The notes beneath the pieces were generated by a model. It had not been told where the DNA came from. It was given only the letters and a program-made list of their open reading frames with translations, and ran no database searches. The translations under genes were made by a program, and so were the position numbers. From assembly GCF_034140825.1 (NCBI RefSeq), contig NC_089035.1:41222001-41286000 (forward strand): DNA of 64,000 bases, given 5' to 3'. Positions within the stretch are counted from its first letter, which is position 1. Each line of letters opens with the position of its first letter. This DNA comes from Oryza sativa Japonica Group. Lineage: Eukaryota; Streptophyta; Magnoliopsida; Poales; Poaceae. Of the stretch, positions 24,082-35,046 are shown in pieces.

Positions 24082-25245
24082 CTGGGGAGATCCATCAGGG
24101 AACTGATGAACCATAGAGGAGGCAACAACCAGTAGTAGTCTCCTATTACTGCTGATGCTCTGTGAAAAAGATGTAGTTAGCACAGTAATAATTTACACCT
24201 ACACACAGTGTGTATACTGTATAATGGTTTTATTATCTCTGAACTCATCTTCCATGTGACCATGTCAATGTGAATATTTTTCTCTGGAAAGCGGTTTAGT
24301 TTTCATTAAGTGAAAGGTACACCAAATCCATGTGCTTCAGAGTTTAGATAGGTCTAATTACAGATCTCTTATGGGCCTTGTATAGATACAGACAATCATG
24401 GGCCAACCAATTCTTTGCGGCCCATTCTGCTCTGCTACTGGGCAACAAACTGAGGCCTTGTTTACCTAAAAAGGAGCATTTGCTGCTAAGACGCCATTAG
24501 CTATGGTTTATGGTTAATTAGTTTATCATACCACGCTAAAAGCAATAAATTTGGGAGTACCTATACATCTTTCAAAAGATTTTTATGATCGTATCACACA
24601 GATTTTTAATCTTTGGATTAAAATCCGATAGATTTAATAAAAAGCAAAAAGCAATTAAGAAACACCATAATGGACACTAAATTACCATATCCTCAAGACA
24701 AAGACCAAATCCAATACAAAATTTAAAATTTACATGCGAAGATTCAAAAATTACAGTGTAACTTACAAAAGTTACAGTGTAAGTTTCATAAATTACACTG
24801 TAACTTACAAGAAAATGCACTGTAAATTTGAGTGAGAAAATCGAGTGAGAGATAAGAAAAAAACTTTCAAGTGAGATATAGCAAAATCGAAATTAAATTA
24901 TGACGTCTTACCGAATCCATCACACGCCGACACAGAGCAATGTCTATGTCGTCGACGTATCTGTTAAGATGACTGTAAAATAATTGTAGCCTCCACCAAC
25001 GTCACTATAAATTTCACGATTTTTTATCCCAATAAAAAACCATTAAGTTTTGAATTGTAATGTTGACTTTGATGACAAACCAAACATAGTTATTCTTTCC
25101 TTGATAAGCATCGTACCATTACAACAATTTACATGTGATGATTTCATAAATTTTAAATATGCTGATCAAGATTTTAGAAATACTTATATAGAAAAATATG
25201 CATATGTGCATTTATTGAGGTAATTATACGCTCGTTTATATAAAA
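24082..25245. other. Intergenic, no gene seen
   Basis: This is the JAZ-type gene's 3' flank and AT-rich sequence. No repeat boundary or open frame of note was found. Confidence 0.45.
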
Positions 25246-27354
25246 CTAGGAAGGTGACCCACGCATATGCGCGGGCATCCGTATTGTTGGAATATAAGAT
25301 TATATATAGTTTGTTTAGAAATTAAGACACCTAAACTAACTGAAAACTAAAGGTCAAACATATCTAAAAACCATTTATAAACTTTTGAATCGAAGATGGA
25401 TTAAGGTCATGTAACTTGTCAATCGACTTTTGCATTGAGTGAATAGTAAAATATCTAGTTAATTATCATGCATACCAATACATACTACACAATATGGCGA
25501 TAAGTGAATTTTTTTAGAATAAGGAACTCAAAGTTCTTGTGATTGAATTGCCTCACAAAGGTTGGATACTTTTTTCCTCTGTAGAAGTTTAACAATTTAT
25601 ATTTTTCTTCGGGGTTTGAAGGAACTTATTTGTTTTAAATAGGACCTGAATTATACAAATGTAATTAGTATGTATAATGCATTTATAAATTTTGAAGTGT
25701 TTTGCAGTAAATTATATTTTTACATGTAATTTGATTATAATCAATAAGTTAAATATGATTTACATCATCAGTACTAATGAAACTTAGTAAAAAGGGTAAT
25801 GACTACTTAATTAAAAAAATAAGTTCGCCTAATTTGTTTTTTTGCAATTGAAATTAACACATATTCACCTTTTTCCTTGATGTCTTTGTCACTGTTAAAA
25901 CTCTTTGCACGATATGATACATCATGCAATCACTCATATATGTTTGTAAGCTATTTGTTTATATTCTCTATCTACTCATTGCATGTTAGTATACTTTACT
26001 GACTCCTTCAAATTGTTTTCATGTTATTAACAAACCCGATCATATTCAATGATGATTTGGTATGTCTTTACCTTAGCAAAGCGGTTGCTGTGGCAGTCGT
26101 GATCACCTTGGTAGACCACCTTAGCTACCTCAGGTACCACACTTCGCCATGCATGTAGAAGACAATGGCGCGTGCTTGGACCGAGAGAGGTATTCAGAGG
26201 CTTTATTTATTTTTTTTTAAAAAAAAGATAGATCTGGCGGTGTCTATTTAAATGAAAATTGATGGTAAAATATTTTCATTAAAAATATTCTAAAATGGTG
26301 GGTTCACTGAATCAGTACAAATTAGTCAATATAGATCGTAAATTGTTTATTTAATGGATACAAAATATAAAATATTGTAAACTTTTCTTTTTAAACAATG
26401 CATTATTTGAAAATAATAGTATATGATGGTCCACCTATTTAAGAAAAGAAATATCTTTCATTATTAATTTAAGGGCTAATTTGATATGTGTCATCGCAAA
26501 CATGTCTATTCAGATAAATGCCATTACAATTCGTCTATTCATAGCCGTGCCACTCAAAATTTTCAAAATTGGGACCATGTAATCGCCGTCAAGTTTTCCA
26601 TCATCTTCCCCATTTGCACGTGGGACCCACCGTCAGATTCATCTTCTTCCTCCATCCTCTCCTCCTCTTTTTTTTCCATCACTCTCCACCACTTCTCAGC
26701 CTCCTCCCTACTCCAAGAAACCTCCACCTACACCACTGGCCGCAGCAATAGGCTGCCGGAGCAAGTCGCAATAGAGGTCGAAGGCATGGACTCCCCTAGC
26801 GGCGAGGTCGGAGGCGTGGATTCCCATGACGGCAAGATCAGAGGCATGGACACCCGCGGCGGTGAAAATTATAATAATATATAATCTTTGTAAAAGTTAT
26901 AATTATTTGAATTTTATTATCACTAATAATAATTATTATTATCTCACCTTACCGAAAGAAAAAGAGGGATGGTGGGGAAGCGGATGAATATATTTTTAAA
27001 GATATATGTAATCTATATCTTCTATGTTTTTTGGCTTTATTTTTTCTGGTAGTACATTATGTTTGTTTGTATATTCGGTCTTTTTTTTTTACAAGGACTA
27101 CGTACGTACTTTTCTGCTAGTCTGAAATAGATCAGTACGTAGATCCGATCTGATCTCCTGTTACGTTTGTATATTCAGTTTTTTCCATAGATCTGATCTG
27201 ATGGTCTGAAATTAAGAGTCCGCAAATTTAAGTGAAAATTGAGGGCTAGATGTTTTATTTTTTTCTCAGAATTTCTATGATTTTCTCTAATTTATTAGAG
27301 CGCCATGTGGCGACTTGAGAGCGTTTAGAGGAAGTTTGATGGACTTTTAGTATA

Positions 27355-28757
27355 GGAAAAAGTACGAATTACACCCCCGAACTATCGCGGTTGTCTGAAT
27401 TACCCCCCTGAACCACAAAATGGGACATTCTTCACCCCCAACTATGCAAACTGGACGAATTACCCCCCTCGACCCAATCCACGGTGATTTTGGTCTACGT
27501 GGCGTACACGTGGTAGTCCGGTCAGCGTTTTTTTAATTAAAAAATTGTGGGACCCACATGTCATACACTTCTTACTCTCTCTCTATTCTCTCTCTCACGC
27601 GGCGCGCACAGCGAGGACGAGCGCTAGGACGGACGGTCGGCGACAGTGGCTCGCGGCGGCGGCGGTGCGGAGGTGAGGCGAGCGCGGCGGCGGCGGCGCG
27701 GAGGTGAGACGAGCGCGGCGGCGGCGAGCAGGTCGAGGAGTACCACCACGCCGAGCATGTCGACAAGCCCCACCACGCCGAGCAGGAGGACCACCACCAC
27801 GCCGCGCAGGACGACATGAGCAGCGACGGCGAGGAGCTCTAGGGCGAGCGCGGCGGCGGAGGAGGCGAGGCGGCGGCGGAGGAGGCAAGGCGGCGGCGGA
27901 GAAGCAGAGCACGGAAGCGGAGGCGCGGACGGCGCGGAGGCGAAGGCGCGGAGACGGAGGCGCGGAGCTGCGTGGCGGCGGAGGAGCGTGGCGGCAGAGT
28001 CAGTTGTGGGTGGCGGAGGGGCCCCGAGGACGGCGGCGGCCGACAACGGAGGCGGAGGCCGACCGGGCGTGCGGGGACGCGCGGTGGGCGGCGGGCTCCT
28101 CCTCCTCGTCGTGGGCTCACGGGGACGCACGGGTCAGGTCGGCGGCGGAGTCAGAGCTCTGCCCGGCCGCCGTCGTCCTCGGGCCCCCTCCGCCACCCAC
28201 AACTGGCTCCGCCCCCCATGCTCCGTCGCCACGCTCCTCCGCCGCCTCCGCTCCTCCGCCGCCACGCAGCTCCGCGCCTCCGTCTCCGCGCCTTCGCCTC
28301 CGCACGCCGTCCGTGCCTCCGCCTCCACGCCGTTCGCGCCGCCGCGCTCGCCTCACCTCGCCGACCGGGCCCAAGGGCGGGAGGAAGAGCGCGCCGCCGC
28401 CGCCTCGCCTCCTCCGCCACCGCGCTCGCCTCACCTCCGCGCCGCCGCCGCTGCGAGCCGTTGTCGCCGACCGCCCGTCCCCGCGCTCGTCCTCGCCATG
28501 CGCGCCGCGCGAGAGAGAAAAGAGTGAGAGAGAGAGAGTAAGAAGTGTATGACATACGGGTCCCACAAATTTTTAATTAAAAAATGCTGACTGGACTGCC
28601 ACGTGTACGCCACGTAGACCAAAACCACCGTGGATTGGGTCGAGGGAGGTAATTCGTCCGGTTTGCATAGTTAGGGGTGAAGACTGTCCGGTTTTGTGGT
28701 TCAGGAGGGTAATTCAGACGACCGCGATAGTTCGGGGGTGTAATTCGTACTTTTTCC
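27355..28757. mobile_element. Mutator-like element (non-autonomous) with very long inverted repeats
   Basis: A 1,403-bp element begins GGAAAAAGTACGAATTACAC and ends in its complement TAATTCGTACTTTTTCC. It is flanked by a perfect 9-bp direct repeat TTTAGTATA (27346-27354 and 28758-28766), the MULE signature. Terminal inverted repeats extend at least 250 bp, to the CACGCGGCGCGC region. Similarity continues inward for about 100 more bases (CGAGGACGAGCGC, GGAGGTGAGGCGAGCGCGG). Blocks near 27960-28020 also mirror 28170-28290, so most of the element is palindromic. The interior is extremely GC-rich. Long open frames there are arginine/proline/alanine-rich on both strands and look like composition artefacts. 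Confidence 0.9.
27711..27841 (+). pseudogene. Possible captured coding fragment inside the MULE
   Basis: One plus-strand frame reads as ordinary protein, unlike its Arg-rich neighbours. About 40 codons, including EEYHHAEHVDKPHHAEQED and QDDMSSDGEEL, end in TAG at 27841. It lies just inside the left inverted repeat. His/Glu/Asp-rich text ending in a stop suggests the 3' end of a captured host exon, but I recognise no parent gene. Confidence 0.25.
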
Positions 28758-29169
28758 TTTAGTATATAATAGATAGATAGATATCTACGCTTGCACTGCG
28801 TTTGTTTTTAGAAAATATTGGAGAGAAACCAGAGCCTCATAGATTGGTCTAATAAGCCAAAGAAAAAAGGCAAACTTTAAATTTTTGAGTTGATTTCAAA
28901 ATATTTTCAACTTAATTTCTTTTTAGTGTTGATTTTCAAGTCATTACGAAAAAAATATATAAAAATTTTACATATAAATTAATTTTTATTTTCTATTAAA
29001 CTATTTTAACTTATTAAAAAGATATGAACAACCGATGAGCATCGTGGGAGTACTAGTGGTAGCAGCACATGATTTTCGACCTCGCAGGTCAAATGTGGGC
29101 TACGGGAGAGTGTCGGCGTGGGGCGAAGTTTCCAGAGATTCAAAAAAACAAAACAAAAACAAATACTAC

Positions 29170-29426
29170 CATCCCAGTATCCCACCCCTGCAAGCCGCAG
29201 CGCACAGCGAGTGACACCCCACCCCACGACGCCACCGAGCCCGGGAGGGAGAGGCCGACGCGACGCGACAAGTCCACACCCACACACGCACCAGCACCAG
29301 CCCAACTCACTCCTCCTCCCCCAGATTCCGCCGCTCCCTCCCCCTCGCCGCGCGGCGCCGCCGCCGCCGCGGTGGCCACCAGCAACGTCGAGCTCGCCGT
29401 CGCCCAGGCCGGCGGATGAGAGCCAG
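29170..29426 (+). other. Probable 5' UTR exon of the RING gene
   Basis: A GC- and pyrimidine-rich stretch without a retained start ends GAGCCAG followed by the donor GTGAGTGG at 29427. The matching acceptor (TTTGCAG) ends at 30365, seven bases before the start codon at 30372. The 5' end of the exon is not determined. Confidence 0.55.
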
Positions 29427-30371
29427 GTGAGTGGAGCTCCACGAACCCACCCCACCCTTCCCGCTGCGGGTTCCTGACCTGATCGACCAAAGGATCGCTC
29501 GCGGATGTTGTTGGTGCTGCTGCGGAATGCGATTTGAGGCTGTAGCTGCGGTTCTCCGTCCGGCTTTTGCCTGCTGGCCTGTGTGCCTGTGCCGCGAGAG
29601 AGCGCGAGATGTGGATCGGCTAGTCTCTCCATGGTCTCGTGCTCCTCGTCCCATGGTGTTTTGCTTACTTGCCCGTGTGTGTGCTGATGCTGCTGAAATG
29701 CTCATCTGGAAATCGGAATGGTGCGGGTGGGAAATGTGGGAGGATGAGGAGGAAGGAGGGAAGTAGCGCGACTCATGCCCATCCTAGAATTGACCTTCAG
29801 GTAGAGATAGATAGGAATTGCGCACGACCCTATTACAGGATGAAAAATTCCAAATCCAGAGTTAATCACTTCAACTAACAAGAGTATTATGCAATGTTTT
29901 TTTCCTTTGTCGGCCGTTCACACTCATGATCTACCAACGATGGTTTAGATTCTAACCTTAGCAGCTGAAATCAACCGAGGAATAGGCTTATGCGCGCATC
30001 AATTGGCACCCCTATATATTTTTCTTTCATTCATGAACAAACGTCCAATGGTAGTATGATACATCGATGAACAACTGAACACATGCTACTAGTTATCTTT
30101 CTTGGCAACTGCAGACGTGCAAATGGCAAGTAGAGGACTGCTCTGCAAGCACATGTTATGATTTTCTACTCCTGTTTTCATTAGTCCTTCTTATAATACA
30201 TTAGTGTAGCGGAGCGTATTATGCAGTTTTGCTGTTTCAGAATTATGGAACACCCTTTTGCCCATGGAAACAATGCGACACATGGTTTTATACTAATGTA
30301 TATGTCTCTCTTTGTTACCTTTTAGCATGTTGGATCATGCTGATGCTAATCTCTGCTATTTGCAGTGAACC

Positions 30372-31790
30372 ATGGGAGGATTTTGCTGTTGCCTCTGCAC
30401 TGACGATTTCGAGGAGTACGCTCATCCAAATAACCCTATCTATAGGCAAGGTGTATGCCTAAGGAATTTTTTCCACAACTTTTTTGGCGGGGTAAAGTTA
30501 TCCTATGTTGTTTCCAGCATTTTGCATTATCTTCCCAACCAGTTGATTGAAGTGCCACACCTAGTAGATTCATCACTTTTGGTTACATGACGTGTTAGGG
30601 AAAGTGCCACCTTGCTAGCTTATGGTTAGGAGTTTTTAGTATAAGATGTCACCGCCAATATCTTCTGGTTGAAAATAATTGCATCGGCAGTGATCTAAAG
30701 AAGCAAAAAAATTCTTTTGAGAGACCATAAGCTTTTGAGCTTTTTCTCTACCTTGCATAAGTTTTGATTGCATTTGATCGCATATATATGTTAGATTGAC
30801 TTGTGATTTATGGTCTATGGACATTCTTTGGGCATATTCAAAATTGTAGTAGAGAGAAATCATAGATGCAATATGAAACATAGTGTGGCTAATTGCTATT
30901 TTCCATCGAACAATCAGATTGTGATATATTCATTTTGATCACTGGATATTTTGTTCTAACAATATTACTTCCATTTTCTTTTATCTATGCAGTATACTGC
31001 CACATTCCAGAGGCTCGAATCTAGACCTAGCAACCCAGCTCAAGGGGCTGCTCCATTGGCATCCACTAATCCAAGTACCAATATAACTGACAATTCATTA
31101 TCCGAAACTTATCACCTTGTGTCCAGACCTCCACCGTATGATACTGATCCTAGATATGCCCGTGTTCAAAGAGAGGGTTTGGTATCTAGGCGTGAAAAGT
31201 CTATAAATCTAACACAAGAAGAGTCACTGGCTCTTAGGCGAAATGGCAGCAGCTCTGGCATTGAACATTTAGCTGCTCAGAAGAAATGGAGCAGCACTGA
31301 ACCTGAGGGTGAATATAAAGTCCATCGCTCTGAATCCACCAAGAGTTTATCCGCAAAATCGTATAACAGCAGTTTTGCAGTTGTCACTTCAGAAGATGAA
31401 GATGTCTGCCCTACTTGTCTAGAAGGTTAGAGTGCTATGTAATTTAGTCTACACACACAGAGCAAATGCCTTTGGTGTATGAAAATTTCTCATACTGCTC
31501 CATTTGCATTGCATTCATCATGCAGAATACACTCCAGACAATCCGAAGATTATAGCTAAATGCTCCCATCATTATCATCTTAGTTGTATCTACGAATGGA
31601 TGGAAAGAAGTGATACTTGTCCGATTTGTGGGAAGGTATGATATTACAAACTTCCAGTATTCTTAGTTTAAGAAGACCTTTTCATCTGCGCACCGGTTAC
31701 CAGTTCCTAGGAAATGTTTTTTCTACGCTTGACAAATTTCCCTTCAATGTTATGCCATTTCAGGAAATGGAGTTTTGTGAAACCCCATGA
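30372..31790 (+). CDS. RING-H2 E3 ubiquitin ligase, RHB1A-like
   Basis: Four coding exons, 30372-30491, 30993-31425, 31526-31635 and 31764-31790, join in frame to 229 aa. The N-terminus MGGFCCCLC suits myristoylation and palmitoylation, implying membrane attachment. The middle is Ser/Thr/Pro-rich with HLVSRPPPYDTDPRYARVQREGLVSRR. The C-terminal RING-H2 spans Cys179 to Cys219. It has CPTC (179, 182), then C197, H199, H202 and C205 in KCSHHYHLSCIYEW, then CPIC (216, 219). All eight zinc ligands are present. The last exon adds EMEFCETP. Such proteins transfer ubiquitin from an E2; no substrate can be inferred. A leader intron of about 940 bp precedes the start, and the MULE ends about 400 bp before the leader exon. 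Confidence 0.9.
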
Positions 31791-32551
31791 GAGATTTCTC
31801 GCTGGTTGTATCAGTGGAAGGCAAAAGATCTACAGTGTGATATGCTGGAGAGTCTGTAAATAATACTAGTTGTCCAGATAGATCTCTTTTTTGAGATCAA
31901 ATTCTTATGTGTACTGAAATCATGGCCTACAAAAAAGAAAATGCGCTAGAATTTGATATATGAATATATTTTTGAATGCATTTTCAAAAGTGAAGTAGAT
32001 ATTCCGTTAACAAAGTTTTTGCTCCGATAGCTCGTGGGTATGGCCTGTAGCCATTTCAGCGAACTGCAGCTGAATAGCATAGCTCATAGCATATGACCAT
32101 CCTCCAAATAATACAGGGGAGATTCGTTTTCTTCCTAAAACAAATGGCTAGCTTGGTCGAGCATGGACCTCTGAGTATGTGGGGTCAGTGTTAAATGAAA
32201 CGTAACTAGCTATATATGCTTTATTACAGTATTTTACATGTCATTTTAACCTCTCCGAGATGCATCATTAATTCAGTCTCGCAATGTTGACCAGAAAAAA
32301 AATTACAGTCTAGATGTACACATGAAATCAACTTGCCCAACAATTTATCAGAAAATGCATAGCAGTTCGCAACCTCAGTTACACAAATAGCAGCCAAGAG
32401 CGCCTAGAATACAAAAGCTGACCCAGAAATTCGAGAGCAGCACATCACAAGAGAGTTTGAGAGAGGGAGAGAGCCAGCAAGGTAGAGCATTTATTTAGTA
32501 ATCGTTCACTTGCCATTGCCAGCGTTCAAAACATTTCAGCTATCTTTGCAC
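31791..32551. other. Convergent 3' region of RING and transaldolase genes
   Basis: This contains the 3' UTRs of both genes, with 761 bp between stop codons. No other feature is supported. Confidence 0.5.
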
Positions 32552-35046
32552 CTACAGGCTCACGGTCTTCTTGAGGGAATTGCCCTTCTCCTCCAAGCTC
32601 CCAAGCAGGCTGTCGAAGGCCTTCTTGAAGGAGTCCACACCTTCCAGCTCTAGCTGCTTGCCAACCTCATCCCAATCTATACCCAGCTTCTCCAGGGCAC
32701 TGTATACACCTTCAGCATCCGAAACGTTTGCGTCGATTGTCCTCGAAACTGTGCCGTGGTCGATGAATGCCAGCAGAGCTTGGTCGGGCATGGTAGAAAC
32801 CTGAAAGCGCACAGTTAGCATTTGCTTCGAAATTATGCCCATGTGTATGATGGAATGTCGAGCTCTATTCAGCTATTCCAACAATCTAGATGATAAGATG
32901 AAGTAAATTTGCTGTGGAAACTCACGGTGTCAGGTCCGATGAGAGGATCCACGTAAAGAGTGTCTGGGTATGCAGGGTTCTTCACACTGGTAGATGCCCA
33001 CAACAACCTCTGCTTCTTGGCACCTTTCTTGACCAAAGCCTCCCACCTCGGGCCAGAGAATTTCTTCTGGTAAAGCTGGTTGGCTAGCTTTGCCTGTGCT
33101 ACAGCAGCCTGTAATACAGAGTGACCAAAATGCAGATTAGAACTGCTAGTTTGGAAATTCCTAATGCTAGGACTTAGGAGGCATGTAATTTTGATTGTGC
33201 GTACCTTTCCTCTGAGGGCAAGTGCCTCAGGTGTTCCGATCTTCTCGAGCATTTTGTCAATAAGTGTGTCAACTCGGCTGACAAAGAAGGACGCTACACT
33301 GGTCACTCGGGATAGGTCACTCAAACCAGAGGCCTCAAGTCCATCAATGTAAGCATCAATCACAGCCTCGTATCTTGCAATCGAGAAGATAAGCTGCAGC
33401 GACAAGCAATGAATTTGTTATCAACAAGCTTAGCATCAAGGGTTATGGCAAGCTCAGCGGTTGTATGTCTTGAGCAGTCAAATAAACACAGCACAGCTGA
33501 TAATGACTAAGGTGGAAAAAAAACAATGGAAATACTAGGAATCAGGACTTACTGTGACGTTGACACTAATGCCATTAGCAATAACTTCCTTGATAGAAGG
33601 AACACATTCTGCGGTAGCAGGGATCTTTATGTAGACATTGGGCCTGTCGACCACTTTGTGCAACCATTTTGCAGCTTCAACAGTTCCCTGGGTATCATTT
33701 GCCAGCCTAGGGGAGACCTCCACAGAAACATACCCATCTGCCCCATCGGTCTGGTCGTAGATAGGCTCAAAAAGTTTGCACGCATCTTGGATATCCTTGA
33801 TGACAAGTTCCCAATAAGCGCTCTCTGCGTCCTTTCCAGCTAATATAAGCTGCTTGAACTGGTCATCGTATGCATTGGAAGTCGAGATGGCTTTCTGGAA
33901 AATCTGCATTGCCATAGGGACACAGTCAGCAATGAGGATTGCAGATTCAGAACAAGGTGCAAGAGAGCAAAAGAAATAAGTAGTGTAGCGTACTGATGGG
34001 TTGCTGGTGACTCCACGGACGCCGCTGCCAATAAGGGGCAGCAAATCGGTGACAGGACGGCAGAGGTTGTCGTACCACGGGGACTGACCCTGGAGATCAT
34101 AGAGATCATGAAGGGTTGTCCTCTTCGTTGGGGCACCATTTCCTTCCTTGGCAGAAGCCATCGCACTGAAAATTGTCGAATTCATGAGTATGAGAAACGA
34201 GACATGTGAGTTACAACTAAAAACTCTGCACAATTCCACAGAATTCGAAGATGCACACGCAAGTAAGCAAGTGAACACTATGGATCCTTATATGAATCCC
34301 ATGTTACCCCTGAAACGAAAGGGAAAACGAGTAATTTTATTTTTCACGCTGATTGCAGAGTAGGGTGGCACGCACGCAGCCGAATTCCTCAGACGCCAAA
34401 CTGAAAAGGTTGCCCCCTTTTGCTTTCCCAGTTAGCCGTTGCTAAGTCGCAACCTCCTGCCTAACCTTCCCGCTAAAACCCAGATAATCATTATAGGAGC
34501 GCTTCGCCATCATCCAGCGACGGATCCCGCACGGCGACGCATGCCATCCCTATCTGCTCGAGCTAGCGAGATGGTTCGGGAAAACGCACGATCCCGACGA
34601 CCCACTAATCAGTCGGACAGCCGCACACGCGTCCATGCCCCCTGCACAGACGGCGTCGTTTTGACCGCGGATCCGGCGGCTGGCTACGCATCTACGCGGC
34701 AGAGCAGGCACGCGATCCAACCAATCCAATCCTCCTCGCTCCCATAGCACAGATTAGCGGAGCTCTACCGCAACCAAACCTCGCCGAGTCGAGCAATCGA
34801 GCACTCGAATAGCAAAGCAATCACGATGGAACTAGGGCAAAAGGGAAGCAAAAAAGGGAGGAGGGCGATCGCGGATTCGCGGGTGACTCACATGATGGGG
34901 CTCCTGGCGCGGCCGGCGGCGATGGAGACGGAGAAGCGGCGCGGGGAGGGGGCGGAGGCGAGGAACGCGGAGCGGACGGACGCCGGCGGGAGCGGCGCGG
35001 CGGCCGCCGGCCTCGGGGCGGCGAGCTTGGAGACGGCGCCGGTCAT
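32552..35046 (-). CDS. TAL: Transaldolase, plastid-targeted
   Basis: Six exons, 35046-34892, 34165-33994, 33903-33553, 33393-33205, 33108-32926 and 32800-32552, join in frame to 432 aa. Exon 1 ([13 protein letters not shown]...[13 protein letters not shown]) is an Ala/Ser/Arg-rich chloroplast transit peptide of about 52 residues. The enzyme body begins near [18 protein letters not shown]. It shows [17 protein letters not shown], the Schiff-base lysine in NVYIKIPAT (about Lys202), [16 protein letters not shown] and [12 protein letters not shown]. Transaldolase moves a dihydroxyacetone unit from sedoheptulose-7-phosphate to glyceraldehyde-3-phosphate in the non-oxidative pentose-phosphate pathway. 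Exon 2 contains a second in-frame ATG (34161-34159, MASAKEG) just after the transit peptide. From memory the locus is Os01g0926300. Confidence 0.93.

Larger units (their letters stand above)
25246..28781 (-). mobile_element. Probable non-autonomous Helitron carrying a MULE
   Basis: On the minus strand the left edge reads GCCCGCGCATATGCGTGGGT, an imperfect GC-rich hairpin, then eight bases and CTAG followed by T. This is the 3' terminus form of Helitrons (hairpin, CTRR, host T). The right edge on the same strand begins A/TCTATCTATCTATTATATAC, fitting the 5' TC start after a host A; the GATA repeat there leaves a few bases of uncertainty. Helitrons make no target duplication, so ends rest on motif only. 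No Rep/helicase coding is present. Without the inserted MULE it would be about 2.1 kb. Confidence 0.45.

Noticed and set aside
26486-26884. 132-codon plus-strand frame inside the Helitron
   Set aside because: Low-complexity Ser-rich text with no motif; possibly repeat-derived.
27704-28552. Open frame of 282 codons on the plus strand and several overlapping long frames
   Set aside because: Arg/Pro/Ala-rich text appears in four or more frames of a GC-rich palindromic MULE. This is composition, not coding.
29006-29705. Frames of 116-208 codons around the RING gene leader
   Set aside because: They fall in the GC-rich 5' UTR exon and leader intron; the RING-H2 frame starts at 30372.
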